Shown in pieces: positions 16,287-25,542 of a stretch of 64,000 nt of DNA (position 1 is its first letter; each line of letters starts with the position of its first letter). Origin of the DNA: an uncultured Eubacteriales bacterium (GTDB lineage Bacteria; Bacillota; Clostridia; Oscillospirales; Oscillospiraceae); contig URDG01000002.1 in assembly GCA_900546515.1 (NCBI GenBank), positions 1 to 64,000 of the forward strand. Reading direction: 5' to 3'. Made by a program: the position numbers and the translations under genes. Below the pieces are notes generated by a model. That model saw only the letters and a list, made by a program, of their open reading frames with translations. It did no database searches and had not been told where the DNA came from.

Positions 16287-16315
16287 TTGCAAAGAAAGCG
16301 GGGAGATAGTATAAT
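16287..16315 (+). promoter_or_regulatory. Promoter of murC
   Basis: TTGCAA (16287-16292) and TATAAT (16310-16315) are separated by 17 nt on the plus strand. The murC leader would be about 105 nt. Confidence 0.7.
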
Positions 16316-16427
16316 ACAAAAGTTGACTGGATGGTTCCGGCCTTTGCCGGGCCGGTATCCAAAAAGATTTTAGCATTATATCTCGGCAATATCAAGAACA
16401 TAAATCAATCTCGACGGGAGCGTTTGC

Positions 16428-17804
16428 ATGATAGAATTCGATAATTATATGTCACCCGGAAGAAAAGGACACCTGGTCGGAATAGGCGGCGTGTCGATGT
16501 CGTCTCTGGCGGAGGTGCTCAACGGCATGGGCCTGAACATAACCGGCTCCGACATGAACGAGGCGAACCCGAACGTAGTCTCACTGCGTGGAAAGGGCAT
16601 AGAAATATTTATCGGCCACAGGCCGGAGAATATAACGGAGGACGTGGAGTTTGTCGTGCGCACGGCTGCCGTGCATGACGACAATCCCGAGATAGTCCGC
16701 GCACACGAGCTTGGCATCCCGGTGTTTGAGCGCACACAGGCCTGGGGCGCAATATCGAAGGACTACAGCAATGCGCTGTGCATCTCCGGCACCCACGGCA
16801 AGACCACCACCACATCCATGTGCACGCACATACTGATGGCGGCCGAGAAGGACCCGACCGTCATGATAGGCGGCACGCTGCCGCTCCTGAAAGCGGGTCA
16901 CCGGGTCGGTCACGGCAACACCATTATAATGGAGGCCTGTGAGTATTATAACTCCTTCCTCTCGTTTCATCCGACGGTAGCCGTCATTCTCAACATAGAG
17001 GCCGATCACCTCGACTTTTTCAAGGATCTTGGCGATGTGGAGCATTCGTTCCGTACTTTTGCAGAGCGCGTTCCGCAGGACGGGTACGTCGTGGCAAATT
17101 ACGACGATGCCAACACAATGAAAACTCTCGCCGGAATAGACCGCAAGGTCATAACCTTCGGCCTTAGCCCGGAAGCGGACATCTACGCGGAAAACATCGA
17201 GTACAAAGGCGCGAATTCGCATTTTGACATCATGTATAAGGGCCGCTTCTTCACGGATGTGACGCTGCACGTGCCCGGCCTGCACAATGTGAAAAATGCG
17301 CTTGCGGCGACTGCCGCGTGCATCTGCGTCGGCGTCAGGCCCAGTTCCGTCAAATACGGCCTGGCCGGCTTCAACGGCGCCGGCCGCCGCTTTGAGTTCA
17401 AGGGCAAGTACAACGGCGCAGACGTGTATGATGACTACGCCCATCACCCTGGCGAGCTCAAGGCGCTGCTGGACGCGGTGGAGCAGCTCAACTACAAGCG
17501 CACCATCCTTGTTTTCCAGCCGCACACCTATTCGCGCACTGCCGCACTTTTTGACGATTTCGTCACACAGCTGAGGCGTCCGGACGTTCTGCTGCTGGCA
17601 GAGATATATGCCGCGCGCGAGCAGAACACGATAGGCATCTCTTCCTCGGCGCTGGCAGATAAGGTGGAGGGAGCGTCGTTCTATCCCAGCTTTGAAGCGC
17701 TGGAGACGGATCTGCGTGCTCTTGCCGAGCCGGGCGATATAATACTCACGGTCGGCGCCGGTGATGTCTACAAGATCGGCGAGGATCTTGTAGAGGAAGC
17801 CTGA
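16428..17804 (+). CDS. murC: UDP-N-acetylmuramate--L-alanine ligase
   Basis: This 458-residue Mur ligase has the N-terminal Rossmann motif GIGGVSMSSLAE and ATP loop GTHGKTTTTS (121-130). It also has HPTVAVILNIEADHLDFF, the ADP-binding YDDYAHHPGELKALL and a C-terminal GAGDVYKIGE. It adds L-Ala to UDP-MurNAc in the cytoplasm, the first step of the peptidoglycan stem peptide. GGGAG precedes the ATG at 16428. It stands alone between its own promoter and a bidirectional terminator. Intact and typical length. Confidence 0.95.
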   Translation: MIEFDNYMSPGRKGHLVGIGGVSMSSLAEVLNGMGLNITGSDMNEANPNVVSLRGKGIEIFIGHRPENITEDVEFVVRTAAVHDDNPEIVRAHELGIPVFERTQAWGAISKDYSNALCISGTHGKTTTTSMCTHILMAAEKDPTVMIGGTLPLLKAGHRVGHGNTIIMEACEYYNSFLSFHPTVAVILNIEADHLDFFKDLGDVEHSFRTFAERVPQDGYVVANYDDANTMKTLAGIDRKVITFGLSPEADIYAENIEYKGANSHFDIMYKGRFFTDVTLHVPGLHNVKNALAATAACICVGVRPSSVKYGLAGFNGAGRRFEFKGKYNGADVYDDYAHHPGELKALLDAVEQLNYKRTILVFQPHTYSRTAALFDDFVTQLRRPDVLLLAEIYAAREQNTIGISSSALADKVEGASFYPSFEALETDLRALAEPGDIILTVGAGDVYKIGEDLVEEA

Positions 17805-17826
17805 CAGGTTTATATAAGTATAAGAT

Positions 17827-17860
17827 AATAAAAGCTGCGGCCAGCGCCGCAGCTTTTATT
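17827..17860. terminator. Bidirectional terminator between murC and the GT-C/NodB gene
   Basis: A perfect 14-bp stem (AATAAAAGCTGCGG with CCGCAGCTTTTATT) and 6-nt loop lie between convergent genes. There are A/T tracts on both sides. Confidence 0.85.
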
Positions 17861-17862
17861 AT

Positions 17863-20289
17863 TCAATAGTCATGACACTCAGGTACCGTGGTATCGAGGC
17901 CTTTGAAGCTGTACCCGTTTTCGGTTCCCCACTGCAGCAGGCGTTCCACAGCCATGACGCTGTAATAGCGCGTGTCGTGCTGTAGGGAAATAGGGACCGC
18001 CGCTTTCCGGACCTGTTCGGTGAAGAGCAGGAAAAAACTGTTCACATCGCATGCTGAGTTCTCAGGCTTTACGTTCCAGTCATAATAACGCATGCCCATG
18101 CTGCGTATGCTCGAGGTCACGGTATTCCACGCGTCCGGATCTCTGCTGCCGAGCATATTTGCAGCTGTCGTGCTGCCGCCCGGAAAACGGCATATCTCCG
18201 CATAATATCCGGTCTCGTCATACACCGCTATGCGCGCTTTCACAAGATCCTCGATATAGGCCTCCGGCGCAGAGTAGAGCATGCCGTAATTGTGGTCGTA
18301 TGCGTGGATGCCGATGCTGTGGCCTTCGGCGAGTATCTCCGGCAGAACGTCCATATAGGCGTTGTTTTTCGCAATGACAAAGAATGTCGCCTTTGCGCCG
18401 TATCTCTCCAGCACATCAAGCAGGCCGCGCGTATATTCGCAGGGGCCGTCGTCAAAGGTCAGGTATATTACCTTATCCTCCTGCACGGTCTCAGGCAGTT
18501 CGACCGGAACAACGCGGACCGTGCGCGTACACTGTGCTGTCAGTCCCGCTCCATCCTCGACCGTGTAGCTCAGCTCATAATCGCCGGGACACCAGCACCT
18601 CACGCCGCCCTCGGATTCTACAAGACCGCTTATGTCCTCACCGCCGCTGCCGGACGCACAGCAGCCCGGCTCCGTGAACGGTATGCCGCAGGGCCAGTCC
18701 AGCTCGCTGCCGCCGTTGAGCGAGATGAGCGGTTGGGCCGGAACGGCCGCAGCCTCAGCCTCAGGAGCCGGCTCCGGTTCAAGAGCAGCAAGATGATACA
18801 GCCTGTAAATGCCGTTTTCCGACTGCGCAACACAGACGTATTTCGCCTCTATTATATCGGTCGTCACGAGCGGCACGGAGTACAGATTGAACGTGAGCAC
18901 CCATTCCACGCCGCTCTCGTCAAACTCGCGGTGTATGGTCTCCGCAAAGGCGGGGCTGTTGACGCTCATCCACTGCTGCAGCGTGAAGAATCTGAAAGCC
19001 GGCCGCAGCCCGGTGTCCAGATACAGCCGCCGCGGGCAGTCGAATGCGACGAAGCTCTCGCGTCCGTCCTCCGGTATCATATCGGTCAGCGCATGATAGT
19101 CGTCGCCGTATATCTCATATGCCTGCATCGGCAGTATCTCCGTGTGCGCTTTGTATACCTTCAGTGCGGAGCTGGCAAGCACGGCTGCGCCCATGCACAC
19201 AGCGAGCACGGCGGAGAGCTTCCGTCTTTTTTCACGCAGCGCCGGGGCGCGCAGCTCGCATACTGCAAGATAGAAAAACGGCAGCAGCACTATGCCGTAA
19301 TGTGCATAATCGTTCAGGGTGTACATAAAAAGCGTGTTCACCGCGGAGATGAGCAGCCAGAACGAGGAGACTATCCTCCCCTTTCTGCGCGTGATCAGCC
19401 CCCATGCGGACGCCGCGATAAGGCACCAGCCCGTCAGATAGCGGCGCAGCAGCACAAGCAGCGCGACGATACCGTCAGGCGCGGCAGTGCCGGAATTGGA
19501 CGAGTAGTCAAAATTGAAAAGCAGCGTGCCGTACCACATATCATAGAGCGCGCCGTGCGCGGCAAAATAGACGCAGAACGGGACTATAAGCACCGCCGCG
19601 CCGAGAATAAAGCTCAGAGCATTCTGCCCGAGATTTTTCCACCGGCCCCTGACGATAAGCGTTACTACGATGAACGCGACGCCAAGGCATATGCCGAGGG
19701 CGTTCGTGACGCGGGTCAGCAGAGCGAAAGCAAAGCCCAGACCGTATATGAAGGCGAAGCGCGGCACATGCTCGTACTCGCCGCGCTCAACGCCGCAGCA
19801 CCAGCGGAACATCCCCATATAGGACGCGAAGAGCAGCGGGAGAATATATTCCTCGGTCGTGTTCCCCTCCTGCCAGTTCGCGGCAAGTATGAACGGCAGG
19901 GCGAGCGCCGCAAGCAGAGATACCGCACGCGGGCAGCGCATCGAGAGCAGCCTGTATGCCAGATACACGCAGACCGCGAGGGAGAGCACCTGAATGATGA
20001 ACACGCCCGTGCGCCCGCATACGGCATAGCCTATGGCGTTTATAAAGAAGATCACCGGCCCCTTGTGGTCAAAAAGACTCACGTACGGCAGATAGCCCTC
20101 TGCCCAATATTTCCCGATGGTCTGGAACATTGCGGAATCATAGCCCCAGTCTGAGAAAAGCGGGGATGTGGTCTCGGAAAAGAACAGCGCCCCTGCAAAG
20201 GCCGAGCCGAGGAACAGCAGCCCATATATTATTTTCCGGCATAAGGAAATGCGCCCCTCAGTCTGGGACACATCATTGTCTTTCAGCAT
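17863..20289 (-). CDS. GT-C-like membrane protein fused to Ig-like and polysaccharide deacetylase domains
   Basis: An N-terminal region of about 380 residues has roughly ten membrane segments and a GT39/GT83-type start. D in DWGYDSAMFQ and FDHKGP resemble the acidic motifs of lipid-linked-sugar glycosyltransferases. About 130 extracytoplasmic residues, a bacterial Ig-like segment (about 520-590) and a NodB domain (about 595-800) follow. The NodB domain has YLTFDDGP, the HAYDH metal pair and RFPGGS. The deacetylase would act outside the membrane on a glycan. Fusion of a GT-C fold to NodB is unusual. The start is the ATG at 20289; a GTG lies one codon upstream. An AAAGGA site precedes it. It is a single-gene unit. 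Confidence 0.8.
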   Translation of the reverse strand: MLKDNDVSQTEGRISLCRKIIYGLLFLGSAFAGALFFSETTSPLFSDWGYDSAMFQTIGKYWAEGYLPYVSLFDHKGPVIFFINAIGYAVCGRTGVFIIQVLSLAVCVYLAYRLLSMRCPRAVSLLAALALPFILAANWQEGNTTEEYILPLLFASYMGMFRWCCGVERGEYEHVPRFAFIYGLGFAFALLTRVTNALGICLGVAFIVVTLIVRGRWKNLGQNALSFILGAAVLIVPFCVYFAAHGALYDMWYGTLLFNFDYSSNSGTAAPDGIVALLVLLRRYLTGWCLIAASAWGLITRRKGRIVSSFWLLISAVNTLFMYTLNDYAHYGIVLLPFFYLAVCELRAPALREKRRKLSAVLAVCMGAAVLASSALKVYKAHTEILPMQAYEIYGDDYHALTDMIPEDGRESFVAFDCPRRLYLDTGLRPAFRFFTLQQWMSVNSPAFAETIHREFDESGVEWVLTFNLYSVPLVTTDIIEAKYVCVAQSENGIYRLYHLAALEPEPAPEAEAAAVPAQPLISLNGGSELDWPCGIPFTEPGCCASGSGGEDISGLVESEGGVRCWCPGDYELSYTVEDGAGLTAQCTRTVRVVPVELPETVQEDKVIYLTFDDGPCEYTRGLLDVLERYGAKATFFVIAKNNAYMDVLPEILAEGHSIGIHAYDHNYGMLYSAPEAYIEDLVKARIAVYDETGYYAEICRFPGGSTTAANMLGSRDPDAWNTVTSSIRSMGMRYYDWNVKPENSACDVNSFFLLFTEQVRKAAVPISLQHDTRYYSVMAVERLLQWGTENGYSFKGLDTTVPECHDY

Positions 20290-20312
20290 CACGAAAATAT
20301 CCTTTCGTCACA

Positions 20313-20378
20313 TATACCATCCGGTGGCAGCATCAATTGACAAGGATACATATGGTGTCCCCTTGTCATCCGATGGTA
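20313..20378. repeat. Nested inverted repeats upstream of the GT-C/NodB gene
   Basis: TACCATC ... GACAAGG ... CCTTGTC ... GATGGTA form two nested dyads around a 15-nt centre. The right half (CCTTGTCATCCGATGGTA, 20361-20378) recurs with two mismatches at about 29678-29695. This may be an operator or a structured leader. No confident promoter was found in the 220-nt gap. Confidence 0.4.
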
Positions 20379-20510
20379 AGCAAATGATAACACATTATGC
20401 GCCCAAAGTCCACAAAAGACGGCAAAAATCCGGCGGGCCCGCAGCCCGCCGGATAAAGCATATATTTTTTATGACCGTTCAGCGCAGCAGACATACTACG
20501 CGGCTTTGCC

Positions 20511-22040
20511 TCAGGCCTTCACGCTCTCAAACTCTTCCTGTATCTCTTTTTCAGGTTCGGGAGTGCAGAGGCTGACGGCCACTATGAAAATGCAGGAGAC
20601 GACGAAAGCGGGAAGCAGCTCGTATATTGCGAGGATGCCGCCGAGAGGAGCAATGAGGTACTTCCAGATAAACACCGTGGCAGCGCCCGAGAGCATACCC
20701 GCGATCGCGCCCTGATAGTTGCAGCGCTTCCAGAACAGGGAGAAGAGCATTACAGGGCCGAAGGTCGCGCCGAAACCGGCCCACGCAAAGGAGACGACAC
20801 GGAAGATCGAGCTGTTGGGGTTGCTGGCAAAGATGACGCCGAGCACGGCGACGCCGACGACGGTGATACGCGCAATGGTCATGGTCTTCTTGTCGGTGAG
20901 CTTTATGCCGAGCACGTCGGTGAGGATATTGTGCGTCACACCGGATGCGGCGGCGAGCAGCTGCGCATCGGCGGTAGACATCGTTGCCGCAAGGATACCT
21001 GCGATAATGACGCCGGCGATGAGAGCGGGCACAATGCCGAACTGCGCGAGAACGGCGGAGGTGTTTACTATCATGTTTTCAGCCTCGGCCTCAGTAGCGG
21101 GCATTGCAAACGCTCCGGCCTTGGCCATGCCATAACCGACAAAGCCGATCACGACTGCGACGGACAGAGAAATGACGACCCAGATAGTGGCAAAGCGGCG
21201 GCTGAAGGTGAGCTTTTCTTCACTCTTGGCTGCCATAAAGTGAAGCAGGACGTGGGGCATGCCGAAGTATCCGAGACCCCATGCGAGAGTAGAGATGATC
21301 TTGAGCGTGGGATAAACGCCGGCTTCGGCGGAGAAAATGTCAGTGCTGGCAGAGAAATCGAGGTAGCCGGGAATGGCTCTGGCATTGGCGAGCACGGTGT
21401 CCCAGCCGCCGGCGACATTGATGCCGAATACAAGCACTATGATAAGTGCGATGGTCATGACAAAGCCCTGAATGAGGCTCGTCACGGAGGCAGCCATGAA
21501 TCCGCCGGTTGCGCAGTAGGCAACTATGACGACGGCAGATATTATCATTGCGGGCATGTAATCAAAACCGAAGAGGCTGTTGAAAAGCTTGCCGCAGGCG
21601 GCAAAGCCCGAGGCGGTGTAGGGGACGAAAAAGATGATGACGGTCAGCGCGCCGACGGTCTCTATGAGCTTGGTCCTGTCGCGGAAGCGGCGGGCAAGAA
21701 AGTCAGGGACGGTGATGGCGTCTATTTTCACGGAGTAGCGGTGCAGTCGCTTGGCGACGATGAGCCAGTTGAGATATGTACCGGCAGCAAGGCCGATAGC
21801 GGTCCAGCCGGCCTCGGCAATGCCGCAGAAGAACGCCAGTCCGGGAACACCCATGAGCAGATATGCGCTCATATCAGATGCCTCGGTGCTCATCGCGGTC
21901 ACGAGCGGCCCGAGCTTTCTGCCGCCGAGATAGAATTCCTCGGACGTGCTGTTTTTGGAGTAGACAAAACCTATTATCAGCATGCCTACCAGGTAGACGA
22001 CTACCGATATCAATATACATACGGTCGATGTGTTGCTCAT
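20511..22040 (-). CDS. putP: Sodium/proline symporter
   Basis: This 509-residue sodium:solute symporter family member has about 13 membrane helices. The N-terminal motif GGRKLGPLVTAMSTEASDMSAYLLMGVPG, SVTSLIQGF and ATMSTADAQLLAAASG match PutP. It imports L-proline with Na+. It is transcribed away from the LysR regulator at 22221, and their promoters lie back to back, so control by that regulator is likely. Substrate assignment rests on family resemblance. Confidence 0.88.
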   Translation of the reverse strand: MSNTSTVCILISVVVYLVGMLIIGFVYSKNSTSEEFYLGGRKLGPLVTAMSTEASDMSAYLLMGVPGLAFFCGIAEAGWTAIGLAAGTYLNWLIVAKRLHRYSVKIDAITVPDFLARRFRDRTKLIETVGALTVIIFFVPYTASGFAACGKLFNSLFGFDYMPAMIISAVVIVAYCATGGFMAASVTSLIQGFVMTIALIIVLVFGINVAGGWDTVLANARAIPGYLDFSASTDIFSAEAGVYPTLKIISTLAWGLGYFGMPHVLLHFMAAKSEEKLTFSRRFATIWVVISLSVAVVIGFVGYGMAKAGAFAMPATEAEAENMIVNTSAVLAQFGIVPALIAGVIIAGILAATMSTADAQLLAAASGVTHNILTDVLGIKLTDKKTMTIARITVVGVAVLGVIFASNPNSSIFRVVSFAWAGFGATFGPVMLFSLFWKRCNYQGAIAGMLSGAATVFIWKYLIAPLGGILAIYELLPAFVVSCIFIVAVSLCTPEPEKEIQEEFESVKA

Positions 22041-22079
22041 GTGAGTACCCTCTCTTTTTTCTTATTGAAAACGCTGTTT

Positions 22080-22107
22080 ATTATATAGCTCCGCGTTTTT
22101 TGTACAA
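22080..22107 (-). promoter_or_regulatory. Promoter of putP
   Basis: On the minus strand TTGTAC (22107-22102) and TATAAT (22085-22080) are 16 nt apart, 40 nt before the putP ATG. Confidence 0.6.
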
Positions 22108-22129
22108 TGGCGCAGAGCGCTAAAAGGGC

Positions 22130-22157
22130 TTGAAAAAACGATTTTTTTGTTTATAAT
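22130..22157 (+). promoter_or_regulatory. Promoter of the LysR gene
   Basis: TTGAAA (22130-22135) and TATAAT (22152-22157) are 16 nt apart. They diverge from the putP promoter with only about 22 nt between the two -35 elements, which would suit one LysR tetramer controlling both. Confidence 0.6.
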
Positions 22158-22220
22158 ATAATCATCCCTAATTTATTTCATGTTAATATGAGTTTTATTC
22201 ATAATCGAGGTGCCGAACTT

Positions 22221-23102
22221 ATGTCGCTTACAAAATATCAGGCGCTGGCAAGCGCGGTAGAGACTGGCAGGCTCACCAAGGCCGCAGAGGCGCTGCACTG
22301 CACGCAGTCTGCGGTCAGCCACAGCATAGACAGCCTTGAACAGGAAATGGGCTTTGTCATCATCAGACGTACCCGCGCCGGAGTACGCCTTACAAACGAG
22401 GGTGAGCGGCTCATGCCCGCCGTGCGCAATCTTCTCAGCAGCGCCGAACAGCTCAGTCAGACCGCCGCTTCAATCCGCGGTCTCGATTCGGGCACCGTGC
22501 GCATAGGGACCTTCACATCCGTCGCCGTGCATTGGCTGCCCGGCGTGCTGAAGGAATTCCAGCGCGACTATCCCAATGTGGATTTCATTCTCAAAAACGG
22601 CGACTATTACGATGTTGAGCAGTGGCTGGTAGACGGAAGCATAGACGTCGGCTTTGTCAATGTTCCGTGTTCTCTCAGCTGTGAATGTATCCCGCTCATG
22701 GAGGACCGGCTTCTTGCGATACTGCCGCTCACGAGCCGTTTTGCAAACTACCCGAAGTTCCCCGTCGTAGAGTGCGAGACCGAGCCGTTCATAAGCCTGC
22801 TTGAGAGCTCTGCGCAGGATGCGCGGCGCGTGCTGGAGGCGGCCGGAGTGAAGCCGAACATCCGTTTTTATACAAAGGACGACTATGCCATTATCGCAAT
22901 GGTGGAAAAAGGGCTCGGCATGAGCATAATGCCGGAGCTTCTGCTGCAGGGCCGGACGGCAAATCTCCGCGTGCTTCCGCTGATCCCGGAGGCCAAGCGT
23001 ACCATCGGCCTTGCGATCGCAGCGGGAGACCGCGCCGGTCCCGCCACACGGCGCTTTGCCGATTATGTAGTGCAGTATGTGAAAAACAGCGCCCAATCAT
23101 AA
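22221..23102 (+). CDS. LysR-family transcriptional regulator
   Basis: This 293-residue regulator has an N-terminal winged helix (ALASAVETGRLTKAAEALHCTQSAVSHSIDSLEQEMGF). The periplasmic-binding-like effector domain follows (GTVRIGTFTSVAVHWLPGVL..., GLGMSIMPELLLQGR). A frame is open from 22188, but GAGG before the ATG at 22221 (MSLTKYQ) and the family start favour 22221. It is divergent from putP and probably regulates it. The ligand is unknown, although proline or a related amino acid would fit the context. Confidence 0.88.
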   Translation: MSLTKYQALASAVETGRLTKAAEALHCTQSAVSHSIDSLEQEMGFVIIRRTRAGVRLTNEGERLMPAVRNLLSSAEQLSQTAASIRGLDSGTVRIGTFTSVAVHWLPGVLKEFQRDYPNVDFILKNGDYYDVEQWLVDGSIDVGFVNVPCSLSCECIPLMEDRLLAILPLTSRFANYPKFPVVECETEPFISLLESSAQDARRVLEAAGVKPNIRFYTKDDYAIIAMVEKGLGMSIMPELLLQGRTANLRVLPLIPEAKRTIGLAIAAGDRAGPATRRFADYVVQYVKNSAQS

Positions 23103-23134
23103 CCGCGGCATGAACAGAATACAGATATAAAGCG

Positions 23135-23178
23135 GCAGCCTGTCACAAAAGCCATTTTGGACTTTTCCGGCAGGCTGC
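23135..23178 (+). terminator. Possible terminator after the LysR gene
   Basis: GCAGCCTG and CAGGCTGC pair around a long loop, 33 nt after the stop codon. The following T tract is weak. Confidence 0.4.
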
Positions 23179-23203
23179 GCGCGTTATTATGTGTCGAACT
23201 GTG

Positions 23204-23232
23204 TTGACAAAATGATGCCGGTATGCTAGCAT
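23204..23232 (+). promoter_or_regulatory. Promoter of feoAB
   Basis: TTGACA (23204-23209) and TAGCAT (23227-23232) are 17 nt apart. The operator at 23240-23255 covers the expected transcription start. Confidence 0.75.
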
Positions 23233-23239
23233 GATTTTA

Positions 23240-23255
23240 GTTAGCCTATACTAAC
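23240..23255 (+). promoter_or_regulatory. GTTAG-N6-CTAAC operator of feoAB
   Basis: The inverted repeat GTTAGCCTATACTAAC lies just downstream of the -10 element. It resembles DtxR/IdeR/MntR-type boxes, whose core half-site is TTAG(G/T)TTAG. The same GTTAG-N6-CTAAC arrangement recurs before the P-type ATPase operon at 42373-42388. Binding would block transcription when metal is replete, by analogy. Confidence 0.65.
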
Positions 23256-23281
23256 CAGAGTAAAGAGTGGGAGAGAACAGG

Positions 23282-23512
23282 ATGACGCTGGATAAACTGA
23301 AAACGGGCAGTACCGCAGTCATAAGCACAGTAGGCGGGGAGGGCGCTCTGCGCTGTCGCCTGCTGGATATGGGGCTGACGCCCGGAACAAGGGTGACGCT
23401 CCAGAAGATCGCGCCGCTGGGCGACCCGATAGAGATACGAGTGCGCGGCTATGAGCTGACGCTGCGTATAGAGGACGCTCGGAAGATACAGGTTGAAGGG
23501 GGCGAGTGCTGA
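23282..23512 (+). CDS. feoA: Ferrous iron transport protein A
   Basis: This 76-residue SH3-like FeoA (MTLDKLKTGSTAVIST..., LLDMGLTPGTRVTLQKIAPLGDPIEIRVRGYELTLR) works with FeoB in Fe(II) uptake. The start at 23282 follows a GGGAG/AGG region. Its TGA overlaps the feoB ATG (ATGA-type arrangement), so translation is coupled. Confidence 0.93.
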   Translation: MTLDKLKTGSTAVISTVGGEGALRCRLLDMGLTPGTRVTLQKIAPLGDPIEIRVRGYELTLRIEDARKIQVEGGEC

Positions 23513-25521
23513 TGATATTTGCACTTGCCGGGAACCAGAATTGCGGCAAGACCACGCTGTTTAACGCGCTGACAGGCTCGAACCAGCACGTCGGCAATTT
23601 TCCAGGTGTGACAGTAGATCAGAAAATTGGCGAAATAAGGGGGCAGAAGAACTGCTCCGTGGTCGACCTGCCCGGCATATACTCGCTGCGGCCGTATACG
23701 CAGGAGGAGATCGTCACACGGGACTTTATAATAAATCAGAAGCCGGACGGCATAATCAACATAGTGGACGCGACGAATATCGAGCGCAACCTCTATCTCA
23801 CGCTCCAGCTGCTGGAGCTGCGCGTACCGACGGTGCTTGCGCTTAACATGATGGATGAGGTCACGGTAAACGGCGGCTCGATAGACGTCGTGATGATGAG
23901 CAAACTCCTCGGCATACCGGTGGTGCCCATATCCGCGTCCAAAGGCGAGGGTATTTCGGAGCTGGTGGATCAGGCTGTACATACAGCGCGCAGCAAAAAC
24001 GTTCCGAAGGTGTACGATTTCTGCGGCAGCAGCTCGGCAGTGCACCGCTGCATACACGCGGTCGTCCATCTCATACAGGACCATGCCGACAAGCTCGGCG
24101 TACCCGCGCGCTTCTGTACGGCCAAGCTCATAGAGGGCGACGATGAGCTTGAGGATGCGCTGGCGCTCGATCAGAACGAGAGAGAGCTGCTGGAGCACTG
24201 CATCTTGCAGATGGAGGCGGAATCCGGCCTTGACAGAAATGCCGCGCTCGCGGATATGCGCTACAGCTTCATAGAAAAACTGGTTTCGGCGTCGGTAGTC
24301 AAGTGCCATGAGAGCAGAGAGCATCTGCGTTCAATAAAAATAGACCGCATACTCACCGGCAGATATACCGCGATCCCGGTTTTTCTGGCAGTGATGTCTC
24401 TCGTGTTCTTTCTGACCTTCAACGTCATAGGCTCGTGGCTCTCGGATATTCTCGGCACAGGCATCGACTGGCTGACCGGTGTTGTTGACCATGGGCTGAC
24501 CGTATACGGCATAAATCCTGTTGTGCACAGTCTCGTTATCGACGGCATATTTGCCGGAGTCGGCAGTGTGCTGAGCTTCCTGCCGGTAATCGTGGTACTG
24601 TTCTTCTTCCTCTCCATTCTTGAGGATACCGGTTATATGGCGCGCGTTGCGTTTGTCATGGATAAGCCGCTCAGAAAGCTGGGACTCTCCGGCCGCAGCT
24701 TTGTGCCAATGCTGATAGGATTCGGCTGCTCTGTTCCGGCAATCATGGCCACGCGCACCGTCTCCTCTGACCGTGACAGGAAAATGACCATAATGCTGAC
24801 GCCGTACATGAGCTGTTCGGCTAAGATCCCGATATATGCCGTGTTTGCTGCGGCTTTTTTCCCTCGTCACAGCGGCACGGCAATGGTATGCCTCTACATA
24901 ATGGGCATGGCGGTTGGAATAATAGTGGCGCTCATACTGAAAAACACGGCCTTCCGCGGCAACCCCGTCCCCTTTGTCATGGAGCTGCCAAATTACCGCA
25001 TGCCGTCTGCAAAAAGCGTTGGTCTGCTGCTGTGGGAGAAAGCGCGGGATTTTCTCCAGCGCGCATTTACTATAATATTCATGGCGGCCATACTCATATG
25101 GTTTTTGCAGACCTTTGACACACGCCTCAATGTTGTCACCGACAGCGCAGACAGCCTGCTTGCGCTTATTGGACGCTTTATCGAGCCCGTGTTCAAGCCC
25201 GTCGGCTTTGGAGACTGGCGCATGGTCACGGCGCTTATATCCGGCTTCACTGCCAAAGAGGCCGTTGTCTCAACGCTGGCGGTGCTGCTAAATACCAGTG
25301 TTGCACAGCTCGGCAGCGCGCTTGCAGGCGTGTTCAACGCTGCATCCGCAGTAAGCTTTCTTACGTTTACGCTGCTGTATACCCCGTGCATTGCCGCTGT
25401 CGCCGCAATCAGGCGCGAGCTCAATTCCGGCATAAAGGCGGCAGGCATTGTATTCATACAGTGCGCTGTAGCTTGGGCCGCAGCATTTATCGTGTTCAGG
25501 ATCGGGCTGATTATTGCCTGA
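23512..25521 (+). CDS. feoB: Ferrous iron transporter B
   Basis: This 669-residue FeoB has an N-terminal G domain: G1 NQNCGKTT, with Gln in place of the usual Pro; G2 FPGVTV; G3 DLPGIYSL; G4 NMMDE. A helical insert and a membrane part with two Gate regions follow (FIGFGCSVPAIMATRT and the MLTPYMSCSAKIPIY motif). It imports Fe(II) across the membrane. The start at 23512 overlaps the feoA stop. It is followed 21 nt later by the Cys-rich partner gene. Confidence 0.95.
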   Translation: MIFALAGNQNCGKTTLFNALTGSNQHVGNFPGVTVDQKIGEIRGQKNCSVVDLPGIYSLRPYTQEEIVTRDFIINQKPDGIINIVDATNIERNLYLTLQLLELRVPTVLALNMMDEVTVNGGSIDVVMMSKLLGIPVVPISASKGEGISELVDQAVHTARSKNVPKVYDFCGSSSAVHRCIHAVVHLIQDHADKLGVPARFCTAKLIEGDDELEDALALDQNERELLEHCILQMEAESGLDRNAALADMRYSFIEKLVSASVVKCHESREHLRSIKIDRILTGRYTAIPVFLAVMSLVFFLTFNVIGSWLSDILGTGIDWLTGVVDHGLTVYGINPVVHSLVIDGIFAGVGSVLSFLPVIVVLFFFLSILEDTGYMARVAFVMDKPLRKLGLSGRSFVPMLIGFGCSVPAIMATRTVSSDRDRKMTIMLTPYMSCSAKIPIYAVFAAAFFPRHSGTAMVCLYIMGMAVGIIVALILKNTAFRGNPVPFVMELPNYRMPSAKSVGLLLWEKARDFLQRAFTIIFMAAILIWFLQTFDTRLNVVTDSADSLLALIGRFIEPVFKPVGFGDWRMVTALISGFTAKEAVVSTLAVLLNTSVAQLGSALAGVFNAASAVSFLTFTLLYTPCIAAVAAIRRELNSGIKAAGIVFIQCAVAWAAAFIVFRIGLIIA

Positions 25522-25542
25522 TTGAGATGTAAAGGAGCGCAT

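Noticed and set aside
18292..20154. 620-codon open frame on the plus strand
   Set aside because: It is antisense to the GT-C/NodB gene, has no recognisable domains and is Arg/His-rich as expected of a GC-rich shadow frame.
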